Positions 26,147-34,617 of a stretch of DNA of 64,000 bases are shown in pieces. How positions within the stretch are numbered: the stretch's first letter is position 1; every line of letters starts with the position of its first letter. Below the pieces are notes generated by a model, which saw nothing but the letters and a program-made list of their open reading frames with translations, did not search any database and was not told the origin of the DNA. The stretch is from an uncultured Bacteroides sp. (lineage in GTDB: Bacteria; Bacteroidota; Bacteroidia; Bacteroidales; Bacteroidaceae): positions 62,001 to 126,000 of the forward strand of contig NZ_CABUHK010000001.1 of the NCBI RefSeq assembly GCF_902491285.1. Reading direction: 5' to 3'. The position numbers were made by a program, and so were the translations under genes.

Positions 26147-27904
26147 TTAACCTATAATACTCTTAATATAGTCCGTCGGGCATACATGATAAAAGTCTTT
26201 AAATTTTTTTCTGAAATACTGGGCATCACAATATCCCAGCATACCTGCAATCTCTGAAATATTGAATTGCTGGGAAGCCAGCAGTTTAAGTGCTTTATCC
26301 ATTTTGAATGAGTAGATGTAATCTTCCGGAGACTTTCCGATGATATCTTTCATCTTACCATAAAAAGCAGTACGGCTCATTCCCATATCGGCACTAAGTT
26401 TATCAATCGTATATTTCTCTGTTGAAAGATTTTTGTCTAACATATCATTAACCCTGTCCATAAATAGCAAATCTGCATTTTCCATCTCTTGCTTTATGGG
26501 CGCTAGAGGAAAAATGGCATCAGATAGAAAGAGTTTTATCCGTTCCCGTAACGCTATATGGTTTTCAATAAGCATATGGATATCTGCCCTGAGCTTGCAG
26601 ATACTTTCTGTACGCAATTTCAATCGGTCTGCTCCGCTTCCCAAATGAGAGAGATAGCTTTCATTATCAAAGGAGTTTATTAGCAGAACAACCGGTATCT
26701 CCCCTATCATCTTGTCTGCCTTGATCTGAAAACAGAGTGAATCACCACTTGTACCATTTACATTATCATCAATAATGATTGTGTCGGGAATTTGACGAAT
26801 GATGACAGGTATTAATAAATCTGGATTTTCAAGAACGGAAACCTTATAATATCTCGATAAAGACTTCTTCAGATAATCGCTGAATGGTTTATCCTTCATT
26901 ACTAACAAGATATGAGGTGCATCCTTCATTTTTAAATATAGTTTTTCACCATCATGATTCCGGGAAAGTTTGACTGAACTACCTTTTGTGTCCATAACCG
27001 GATGACTAATGGCAGGACATTCCCTATTTTGACAATGACAATCTGCCGGAATAATAATTCTGCATGTAATCGCTTTACCATGTCCATAACCAATCATTTT
27101 TCCACCATGCAAACGAATGATTTTTCTAACAGTTCTTAAATCACTATTACTATATACAGATAATCGAGCGGAAATAAAAGAAAACAGGCCCTCGTTTTCC
27201 TTTTTCGGCAGCACATTATTACTAATATGTAACTCCCATGCATTCGCAGTATGTGTCACATTAATCGAGACACAACAGCCTGAATCCGTAATCAGAATTA
27301 TCTTATTCAGAAGATGTTGAAGTGCAGCCGTCATGATATTCTCATTTATCCTGCAACTGACGCAATCCGTGCATCCGTTAACTGCCAGTTGTACCTGACG
27401 AGTATTTGCATACGCCCGACATTGGTTTACAATAGAAGTGACATAAGCAGAAAGCTCAAGATTAGCAGTTGATGTTTTAGGTCTGATGCTACTGTCGGCT
27501 TTATCAAGCATTATAACATTCTGATTACAGTCTATTATACATTCAGTATATCTCAAGACTTCTTCTATTTTTAAGGAAACCGATTCAGGAAGACCACTTG
27601 TTTTAATATCTTCCAATTGATTTCTTAATAATATCAACGGTGTATGTATCGAACGAAGCATGCTCGTTGCAATCTTGAGTTTTTCAGATGATTGTAACCG
27701 CACATCATACTCTGCTGCAAAATACGCAAGCAGACAGATGAATAGTCCGACACCAAGTCCCTCTACAGGAACTGCATACCCAAGCAGGGATAAATTAGGT
27801 AAAATTACATCAACAGCTTGTTTGTTGCTTGCTAAATTGGTTCCACCATCCAAAGGAAGCAAAACCTGGAAACTAAATAATAAGTTCAGGAAAAAGATAT
27901 TCAT
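26147..27904 (-). CDS. Short HTCS-like regulator: degenerate kinase and receiver plus AraC domain
   Basis: A 585-residue protein that resembles the back half of a Bacteroides hybrid two-component system. Two N-terminal hydrophobic segments (1-18 and about 47-65) are separated by only about 30 residues, so the large periplasmic Y_Y_Y/propeller sensor is missing. Next come a HisKA-like helix with SIHTPLILLRNQL (about 88-100), a weak HATPase, a receiver (about 325-445) that lacks the usual N-terminal acidic pair (HILLVMKDK) but keeps IIIDDN, and a C-terminal AraC-type domain (about 485-585: YTIDKLSADMGMSRTAFYGK, ISEIAGMLGYCDAQYFRKKF). It is a candidate regulator of the surrounding RG-II operons. 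Base composition is lower in GC than its neighbours. Confidence 0.85.
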   Translation of the reverse strand: MNIFFLNLLFSFQVLLPLDGGTNLASNKQAVDVILPNLSLLGYAVPVEGLGVGLFICLLAYFAAEYDVRLQSSEKLKIATSMLRSIHTPLILLRNQLEDIKTSGLPESVSLKIEEVLRYTECIIDCNQNVIMLDKADSSIRPKTSTANLELSAYVTSIVNQCRAYANTRQVQLAVNGCTDCVSCRINENIMTAALQHLLNKIILITDSGCCVSINVTHTANAWELHISNNVLPKKENEGLFSFISARLSVYSNSDLRTVRKIIRLHGGKMIGYGHGKAITCRIIIPADCHCQNRECPAISHPVMDTKGSSVKLSRNHDGEKLYLKMKDAPHILLVMKDKPFSDYLKKSLSRYYKVSVLENPDLLIPVIIRQIPDTIIIDDNVNGTSGDSLCFQIKADKMIGEIPVVLLINSFDNESYLSHLGSGADRLKLRTESICKLRADIHMLIENHIALRERIKLFLSDAIFPLAPIKQEMENADLLFMDRVNDMLDKNLSTEKYTIDKLSADMGMSRTAFYGKMKDIIGKSPEDYIYSFKMDKALKLLASQQFNISEIAGMLGYCDAQYFRKKFKDFYHVCPTDYIKSIIG

Positions 27905-28019
27905 ACCAACATCAGATTTATTTAATTAATATTTTACACTTTCAGTAAAACACGCCTACTGGCATTTTGACGTATTAAAATCCGATACAAGTATAAACTT
28001 TTCAACACCTATTCATGAG

Positions 28020-28058
28020 GTGGTTTCTAACAAAAACAAAGGGTGATTTCTATCAAAA
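28020..28058. promoter_or_regulatory. Direct repeat upstream of the HTCS-like regulator
   Basis: GTGGTTTCTAACAAAA (28020-28035) and GTGATTTCTATCAAAA (28043-28058) match at 14 of 16 positions with a 23-bp pitch, about two helical turns, as expected for an AraC-type dimer. A TATATTTG box on the minus strand lies at 28099-28092. The rest of the gap 27905-28389 is AT-rich; it also holds a TGGTAA/TTACCA inverted repeat (28059-28082) and the palindrome TATACAATCTTGTATA (28221-28236). I infer autoregulation of the gene at 26147-27904. Confidence 0.5.
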
Positions 28059-28389
28059 TGGTAATAATACCGTTTGTTACCATAATATTAGCAAATATAG
28101 GCACGAAAACACATTTTTATCCATTCGGTATGCAAATAATATTATTTTTTACTATTAAATAGAGTCATTAAATCACCATACAAGAGTATAAATAAGACGA
28201 AATAATAATATATTTTAATTTATACAATCTTGTATATATTTAGGAAACTACATATTTCGGCCGAATACTGTATAGCCCAGCCTCTTATCCGCCGGATTCA
28301 TAAAAAAACGTGTAAACAGAGTAGTAAAATGATAATAGGCAAAGGGTATCATAGTATTAGAACATTGTCTATTCAGTTGGTCATCTAAA

Positions 28390-29118
28390 TTAAATGTTAT
28401 GATAGACCTCTTCAAACGGAACTCTGCACCGTTCGCCCCAAATACCTTTATTCCCGTTTCGTATTCCACACGAGATTACCATATTTATTTCGGCTCCATG
28501 AGGTAACTTCAATAATCTTTTGAGCCGCCGACTGTCTAAACCTTCCAGGGGGCAAGTATCATAACCTTCATTTGCCATAGCAATCATAAATGTTTGAGCA
28601 GCAAGCGCACAGGATTTATGTACTACTACACGTACATCACTTTCTGAAACTTCGAGCATCATGGGACGGAAAATACTGATAATATTAGCCAATAGTACCC
28701 TGAAAAGCCCTAAAAGCCCCAAGAAGCGGGCATAGACAAACGGCATTAATATCCCGTAGTATAATTTCCTGTCTTTTATACGCTTCTCCTGTCTTTCCGA
28801 CGGGCTATTCCGTTGGATATTCCCTACCTCAAAATCCAAAACAAATTTAGCCCGTTCACGGTACAAATCACGACGTGTAACAAATACAACGATTTGTGAA
28901 GCTGTTGAAGTTGCTTTCTGATCGAGACAGGCTCTTGAAACCTTTAACATCAATTCCGGTTGTGTTATATGGTAAAACTCCCATAGTTGCATATCCGAAC
29001 TATTGGGAGCCAGCGTTGCCAATTCCAAACAATGTTTCACTCTTTCTGTATCTATTTGCTTTTCTTTATCATACACCCGCACGGAACGACGGTAATTTAA
29101 AACTTCATCTAAATTCAT
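28390..29118 (-). CDS. Nitroreductase-family flavoprotein
   Basis: I choose the ATG at 29118-29116 (MNLDEVLNYRRSVRVYDKEK), which gives the standard nitroreductase start; the upstream in-frame extension is AT-rich spacer. The 242-residue protein has the FMN-contacting RRSVRVYD, LATLAPNSSDMQLWEFY and VVHKSCALAAQTFMIAMANEGYDTCPLEGLD segments. An insertion of hydrophobic character lies in the middle (LMPFVYARFLGLLGLFRVLLANIISIF). It would reduce nitro or quinone-type substrates with NAD(P)H. The substrate is unknown and I see no link to the flanking polysaccharide genes. Confidence 0.85.
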   Translation of the reverse strand: MNLDEVLNYRRSVRVYDKEKQIDTERVKHCLELATLAPNSSDMQLWEFYHITQPELMLKVSRACLDQKATSTASQIVVFVTRRDLYRERAKFVLDFEVGNIQRNSPSERQEKRIKDRKLYYGILMPFVYARFLGLLGLFRVLLANIISIFRPMMLEVSESDVRVVVHKSCALAAQTFMIAMANEGYDTCPLEGLDSRRLKRLLKLPHGAEINMVISCGIRNGNKGIWGERCRVPFEEVYHNI

Positions 29119-29356
29119 ATATATATTGCCTGAATTAATTGAATAATACTTCGCATGTGCTACAACAAATGCGTATGAGCCCATATATATTAGAACATAA
29201 TAAGAAGCAAATTGTATCATTAACCAATGATATTTTAACATTATCTCATTTTACATATTTCAATTTACTAGAAATACTTATCCTCAAAACAAAAACCATT
29301 GTAAAAATGCAGCCAAAAGAGGCTTTTTATTATTACGCTTTCTTTTACCCGCTAAT

Positions 29357-29383
29357 TGGGTACAAAAATCCCTTTTAATCGTC
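29357..29383 (+). promoter_or_regulatory. Composite regulon motif (copy 3), GH95 operon
   Basis: TGGGTACAAA (29357-29366), 13 nt, CGTC (29380-29383) followed by CTTTT; CGTC is 34-37 nt before the ATG at 29417. It is the only copy on the plus strand and keeps the same orientation relative to its gene. The rest of 29119-29416 is AT-rich with nothing else I can support. Confidence 0.8.
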
Positions 29384-29416
29384 CTTTTATAAAAGTATAA
29401 AAGCAATTGGACAGAA

Positions 29417-31885
29417 ATGAATAAAAAGAGATTAATCGGATATCTGTTTGTAATGGTGTCTGTAAGTTGTATTCATGCACAGGAAAAGAAAGCAACCATG
29501 CAGGAATACAAATTATGGTACGACCGTCCCGCACAGGTATGGACTGAAGCTTTACCCTTGGGGAACGGTCGCCTGGGAGCTATGGTATATGGAACACCGG
29601 GCACAGAACAAATACAACTAAACGAAGAAACCATTTGGGCAGGGCGTCCCAACAATAACGCCAATCCGAACGCACTGGAATATATCCCGAAAGTGCGCGA
29701 ACTGGTGTTTGCCGGAAAATATCTGGAAGCGCAGACCCTTGCTACAGAAAAAGTAATGGCAAAGACCAATTCGGGTATGCCATATCAAAGTTTCGGTGAC
29801 CTGCGAATCGCTTTTCCCGGACATACCCGTTATTCTAATTATTACCGGGAATTAAGTTTGGACTCGGCGCGGGCTATCGTCCGTTATGAAGTGGACGGAG
29901 TGCAGTATCAGCGTGAAACGATCACTTCATTTACCGATCAGGTAGTAATGGTCAGACTGACTGCCAGCCGTCCCAGACAAATTACTTTCAACGCACAACT
30001 CACTTCGCCCCACCAAGATGTAATGATTGCGTCCGAAGAGAAAAATTGCGTGATACTTTCCGGAGTGTCTTCCTGGCATGAGGGACTCAAAGGGAAAGTT
30101 GAGTTCCAAGGGAGACTGACGGCAAAAAACAAAGGTGGGAAAATAGCATGTGCCGACGGTATTCTTTCCATCGAAGGGGCTGACGAAGCTACTATCTATG
30201 TATCTATTGCCACCAACTTCAACAATTATCTCGACATCACCGCAAATCAGATAGAACGTGCCAAGGCTTACTTGTCTAAATCAATGGCACACCCATTCGC
30301 GGAAGCCAAGAAAAATCATATTGATTTCTACCGCAAATACTTGACCAGAGTAACTTTAGATTTAGGTGATGACCAATACAAAGATGTGACGACCGACAAA
30401 CGGGTAGAGAATTTCAAGGAAACGAATGATGCTCATTTGGTTGCCACTTATTTCCAGTTCGGACGTTACTTGCTGATTTGTTCTTCCCAACCGGGCGGAC
30501 AACCGGCTAACCTGCAAGGTATCTGGAACGACAAACTATTCCCTTCATGGGATAGCAAATATACCTGCAATATCAACTTGGAGATGAATTACTGGCCTTC
30601 GGAAGTTACGAACCTGAGCGAACTGAACGAACCTCTTTTCCGACTGATAAAGGAAGTGAGCGAAACAGGAAAGGAAACTGCTAAAATCATGTATGGAGTT
30701 GACGGTTGGGTACTACACCACAACACAGACATATGGCGTGTCACAGGTGCAATCGACAAAGCTCCCTCAGGTATGTGGCCGAGTGGCGGAGCATGGCTTT
30801 GCCGCCATCTTTGGGAACGCTATCTATACACAGGAGATGTCGATTTCCTGCGTTCTGTTTATCCCATACTAAAAGAATCGGGACGTTTCTTTGATGAAAT
30901 CATGGTAAAAGAGCCTGTACACGGTTGGCTGGTAGTCTGCCCCAGTAACTCACCGGAGAATGTACATTCCGGCAGTAATGGCAAAGCAACGACAGTCGCC
31001 GGATGCACAATGGACAATCAATTGATTTTTGATCTTTGGACGGCTATTATTTCGGCATCCGAAATACTGGATACTGATAAAGAATTTGCCACTCACCTGT
31101 CGCAACGTCTCAAGGAAATGGCCCCCATGCAAGTGGGACATTGGGGACAGTTACAAGAATGGATGTTCGATTGGGACGATCCGAATGATGTACACCGTCA
31201 TGTATCCCATCTTTACGGACTATTCCCCAGCAATCAGATTTCCCCTTACCGCACTCCCGAATTATTCGATGCCGCACGCACTTCACTCATTCATCGCGGA
31301 GATCCTTCGACCGGCTGGAGCATGGGATGGAAAGTGTGCCTTTGGGCACGTCTGCTTGACGGCAACCATGCCTACAAACTGATTACAGACCAGCTAACCC
31401 TTGTACGCAACGAAAAGAAAAAAGGCGGCACCTACCCTAACCTGTTCGATGCGCACCCGCCTTTCCAAATTGACGGAAACTTCGGTTGTGCCGCAGGAAT
31501 CGCTGAAATGCTGATGCAAAGCTACGATGGTTTTATTTATCTGCTTCCTGCGCTTCCTACTCTTTGGAAAGAGGGTTCTATCAAAGGAATTATTGCCCGT
31601 GGTGGTTTTGAGCTCGACTTGAGTTGGAAAAACGGGAAAGTAAGCCGTTTGGTCATAAAATCCCACAAAGGCGGCAACTGTCGCCTGCGCTCGCTCAACC
31701 CGTTGACAGGCAAAGGACTGAAACGTGCCAAAGGAGAAAACACAAATCCTCTTTACGCTATTCCTGCCATTCCCGAACCATTAATCAACGAAAAAGCCAA
31801 CCTGAATAAAGTGGTTGTTGCAGACACCTACTTATATGACCTGCCCACCAAAGCAGGACAAGAATATATATTGACCGGAAAATAA
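29417..31885 (+). CDS. GH95 alpha-L-galactosidase/fucosidase
   Basis: An 822-residue exported protein (signal ending SCIHAQ) with full GH95 architecture: an N-terminal beta-sandwich (LWYDRPAQVWTEALPLGNGRLGAM), then the (alpha/alpha)6 barrel. Conserved active-site blocks are visible: NLQGIWNDKLFPSWDSKYTC followed by NINLEMNYWPSE (the two Asn), VCPSNSPEN (general acid Glu), GWSMGWKVCLWARLLDG and FDAHPPFQIDGNFG (Asp). GH95 enzymes are inverting alpha-L-fucosidases or alpha-L-galactosidases. In RG-II side chain A the terminal sugar is L-galactose, and the orthologous position is such an enzyme (recalled BT1010), so L-galactosidase is preferred here. First gene of the plus-strand operon. Confidence 0.9.
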   Translation: MNKKRLIGYLFVMVSVSCIHAQEKKATMQEYKLWYDRPAQVWTEALPLGNGRLGAMVYGTPGTEQIQLNEETIWAGRPNNNANPNALEYIPKVRELVFAGKYLEAQTLATEKVMAKTNSGMPYQSFGDLRIAFPGHTRYSNYYRELSLDSARAIVRYEVDGVQYQRETITSFTDQVVMVRLTASRPRQITFNAQLTSPHQDVMIASEEKNCVILSGVSSWHEGLKGKVEFQGRLTAKNKGGKIACADGILSIEGADEATIYVSIATNFNNYLDITANQIERAKAYLSKSMAHPFAEAKKNHIDFYRKYLTRVTLDLGDDQYKDVTTDKRVENFKETNDAHLVATYFQFGRYLLICSSQPGGQPANLQGIWNDKLFPSWDSKYTCNINLEMNYWPSEVTNLSELNEPLFRLIKEVSETGKETAKIMYGVDGWVLHHNTDIWRVTGAIDKAPSGMWPSGGAWLCRHLWERYLYTGDVDFLRSVYPILKESGRFFDEIMVKEPVHGWLVVCPSNSPENVHSGSNGKATTVAGCTMDNQLIFDLWTAIISASEILDTDKEFATHLSQRLKEMAPMQVGHWGQLQEWMFDWDDPNDVHRHVSHLYGLFPSNQISPYRTPELFDAARTSLIHRGDPSTGWSMGWKVCLWARLLDGNHAYKLITDQLTLVRNEKKKGGTYPNLFDAHPPFQIDGNFGCAAGIAEMLMQSYDGFIYLLPALPTLWKEGSIKGIIARGGFELDLSWKNGKVSRLVIKSHKGGNCRLRSLNPLTGKGLKRAKGENTNPLYAIPAIPEPLINEKANLNKVVVADTYLYDLPTKAGQEYILTGK

Positions 31886-31898
31886 TAACTCAACCGAT

Positions 31899-33104
31899 AT
31901 GAACAGAAACTTATTAAAACTGATTGTCGCTTGCGGAGCTGCTTGTTTTATCGCATGTACGGCACCTCAGAAAGCAGAGACAGAAAAGTGGAGTGAACGT
32001 ATGGCACGCTCCGAAATGAAACGCTTTCCCGAACCCTGGATGATTGAGAAAGCCAAGAAACCACGCTGGGGATATACCCACGGTCTTGTGGTAAAATCCA
32101 TGTTGGAAGAATGGAAACATACGGGCGACAGCGCCTACTATGATTATGCCAAAATCTATGCTGACAGCCTGATTGATGTCGACGGACATATCAAAACCAT
32201 GAAATATCTTTCATTCAACATTGATAATGTCAACGGTGGCAAGATTCTTTTCGACCTTTACGCACAGACTGGAGACGAACGTTACAAGATTGCCATGGAT
32301 ACCTTACGCAAACAAATGGCGGAACAACCCCGCACAAGCGAAGGCGGATTCTGGCACAAACTGAGATACCCGCACCAAATGTGGCTGGACGGAATCTTTA
32401 TGGCTTCCCCATACTTGGTTCAATACGGCGCTACTTTTGATGAACCGGGCTTATTTGACGAAGCCGTGAAGCAGATTCTTCTCATAAACCGCAAGACTTA
32501 TGATCCTGCGACCGGACTTTATTATCACGGTTGGGACGAGAGCTGCGACCAGAAATGGGCAAATCCCGAAACAGGCTGCTCTCCTAACTTCTGGAGCCGC
32601 AGTATCGGATGGTACGGAGCCGCCATTGTTGATGTGCTCGATTATCTTCCACAGGAAACTGCAGGACGCGACAGTGTGATGCTGATTCTTCAGGGACTAG
32701 CCAAGACACTAGTGAAATATCAAGATCCTCAATCGGGCACTTGGTATCAAGTGACCGACCAGGGAGCACGCGAAGGAAATTACCTCGAATCTTCGGCAAC
32801 GGCACTATTTATCTATACACTCGCCAAAGCTATCAATAAAGGATATATCGGCAAAGAATATGTCGAACCCACACAAAAAGCCTTCAATGGTATGGTCAAT
32901 ACATTCACCCGTCTTGAAGAAGACGGCAGCTACACAATCACCAACTGCTGCGCAGTCGCCGGATTGGGTGGAGACTCTAAAAGATACCGTGACGGCTCAT
33001 TCGAATATTATATCAGTGAACCGATTATCGAGAACGATCCGAAGTCGGTAGGCTCATTCATTCTGGCTGCTATCGAGTATGAGAAAATGATTGAAAAAAA
33101 ATAA
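31899..33104 (+). CDS. GH105 unsaturated (rhamno)galacturonyl hydrolase, lipoprotein
   Basis: A 401-residue protein with a lipoprotein signal ending CFIAC-T. GH105 barrel signatures are present throughout: RWGYTHGLVVKSMLEEW, FNIDNVNGGKILFDLYAQTGD, FWHKLRYPHQMWLDGIFMA with the conserved Asp, GLYYHGWDES, FWSRSIGWYGAAIVDVLDYLP and NYLESSATALFIYTLAKAI. GH105 removes the 4,5-unsaturated uronic acid left on fragments by pectate or rhamnogalacturonan lyases, which fits the PL1 lyase at 50631-52370. It starts 13 bp after GH95, so they are cotranscribed. The lipid anchor places it in the periplasm or outer membrane rather than the cytoplasm. Confidence 0.9.
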   Translation: MNRNLLKLIVACGAACFIACTAPQKAETEKWSERMARSEMKRFPEPWMIEKAKKPRWGYTHGLVVKSMLEEWKHTGDSAYYDYAKIYADSLIDVDGHIKTMKYLSFNIDNVNGGKILFDLYAQTGDERYKIAMDTLRKQMAEQPRTSEGGFWHKLRYPHQMWLDGIFMASPYLVQYGATFDEPGLFDEAVKQILLINRKTYDPATGLYYHGWDESCDQKWANPETGCSPNFWSRSIGWYGAAIVDVLDYLPQETAGRDSVMLILQGLAKTLVKYQDPQSGTWYQVTDQGAREGNYLESSATALFIYTLAKAINKGYIGKEYVEPTQKAFNGMVNTFTRLEEDGSYTITNCCAVAGLGGDSKRYRDGSFEYYISEPIIENDPKSVGSFILAAIEYEKMIEKK

Positions 33105-33154
33105 TATTCAGGTACGGAATCATTAATACAATAAACTAAAAACGATAAAAAACA

Positions 33155-34612
33155 ATGAGAAAATTCAAGATTCTTCCTCTTTTGTTGCTGCTATTGACAC
33201 TGGCTACTTCAGCCGCAGCGCAGAAGAAAACACAAAAGACGTATATCCCCTGGGACAATGGCAAACTCGTCGTTTCCGAAGAAGGACGCTACCTGAAACA
33301 CGAAAACGGCACTCCTTTTTTCTGGCTCGGAGAAACAGGGTGGCTGCTTCCCGAACGATTGAACCGTGACGAAGCCGAATATTATCTGGAACAATGCAAA
33401 CGTCGCGGATACAACGTGATTCAGGTTCAGACTTTAAATAATGTGCCATCCATGAATATCTACGGACAATATTCCATGATAGACGGATACAACTTCAAGA
33501 ATATCAACCAGAAAGGCGTATATGGTTACTGGGATCATATGGATTACATCATTCGTACAGCAGCCAGAAAGGGACAATATATCGGTATGGTCTGTATATG
33601 GGGAAGCCCCGTGAACCGTGGCGAAATGACTGTAGAACAAGCGAAAGCCTATGGCAAGTTCCTGGCGGAACGTTATAAAGACGAACCGAATATTATCTGG
33701 TTTATCGGTGGAGATATTCGCGGTGACGTGAAAACAGCCGAATGGGAAGCATTGGCAACCACTATCAAGGCAATCGACAAAAATCACCTGATGACTTTCC
33801 ACCCGCGCGGCAGAACGACCTCGGCAACCTGGTTCAACAACGCTCCGTGGCTGGATTTCAATATGTTCCAAAGCGGGCACCGTCGTTACGGACAACGTTT
33901 CGGTGACGGCGATTATCCTATCGAAGAAAATACGGAAGAAGACAACTGGCGTTTTGTTGAACGCAGCATGGCTATGGAACCGATGAAACCCGTGATTGAC
34001 GGAGAGCCCATTTATGAAGAAATCCCTCATGGCCTGCATGACGAAAATGAACTGTTATGGAAAGATTATGATGTACGCCGCTATGCATATTGGTCTGTAT
34101 TTGCAGGTTCTTTCGGACATACATACGGTCATAACTCTATCATGCAGTTTATTAAGCCGGGTGTAGGCGGTGCCTATGGAGCCAAGAAACCCTGGTACGA
34201 TGCTTTGAACGACCCAGGCTTTAACCAAATGAAATATCTGAAAAACCTGATGCTGACTTTCCCGTTCTTCGAGCGCGTACCGGATCAATCCATTATCGCA
34301 GGTCAGAACGGAGAGCGTTACGACCGTGCCATCGCTACACGCGGTAATGATTATCTGATGGTATACAATTATACCGGACGTCCGATGGAAGTTGATTTCA
34401 GCAAAATCAGCGGCGCTAAAAAGAATGCCTGGTGGTACACAACCAAAGACGGCAAACTGGAATATATCGGTGAATTTGATAACGGCATCCATAAATTCCA
34501 GCACGATAGCGGTTATTGCAGCGGAAACGATCATGTACTGATTGTTGTAGACAGCAATAAAGACTATCTGAACAAAGATTGGACAGAGCTTCCACTCTCT
34601 TTATATAATTAA
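33155..34612 (+). CDS. GH140 apiosidase (DUF4038-type)
   Basis: A 485-residue exported TIM-barrel enzyme (signal ending TSAAAQ). It has the DUF4038 start FFWLGETGWLLPERLNRDEA, RRGYNVIQVQTL, IIWFIGGDIRGD (Asp expected as acid/base), VIDGEPIYEEIPHGL (Glu expected as nucleophile) and a C-terminal beta-domain (PMEVDFSKISGAKKNAWWY). GH140 was founded on the RG-II apiosidase that cuts the D-apiose-galacturonate bond and releases side chain A or B from the backbone (recalled BT1012). It lies 50 bp after GH105 in the same operon. Confidence is high for the family and moderate for the exact substrate. Confidence 0.9.
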   Translation: MRKFKILPLLLLLLTLATSAAAQKKTQKTYIPWDNGKLVVSEEGRYLKHENGTPFFWLGETGWLLPERLNRDEAEYYLEQCKRRGYNVIQVQTLNNVPSMNIYGQYSMIDGYNFKNINQKGVYGYWDHMDYIIRTAARKGQYIGMVCIWGSPVNRGEMTVEQAKAYGKFLAERYKDEPNIIWFIGGDIRGDVKTAEWEALATTIKAIDKNHLMTFHPRGRTTSATWFNNAPWLDFNMFQSGHRRYGQRFGDGDYPIEENTEEDNWRFVERSMAMEPMKPVIDGEPIYEEIPHGLHDENELLWKDYDVRRYAYWSVFAGSFGHTYGHNSIMQFIKPGVGGAYGAKKPWYDALNDPGFNQMKYLKNLMLTFPFFERVPDQSIIAGQNGERYDRAIATRGNDYLMVYNYTGRPMEVDFSKISGAKKNAWWYTTKDGKLEYIGEFDNGIHKFQHDSGYCSGNDHVLIVVDSNKDYLNKDWTELPLSLYN

Positions 34613-34617
34613 CGCTC

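Noticed and set aside
28248..28469. 73-codon minus-strand frame overlapping the end of the nitroreductase gene
   Set aside because: It overlaps the last 80 bases of a well-supported gene in another frame, has no recognisable features, and most of the rest is AT-rich spacer.
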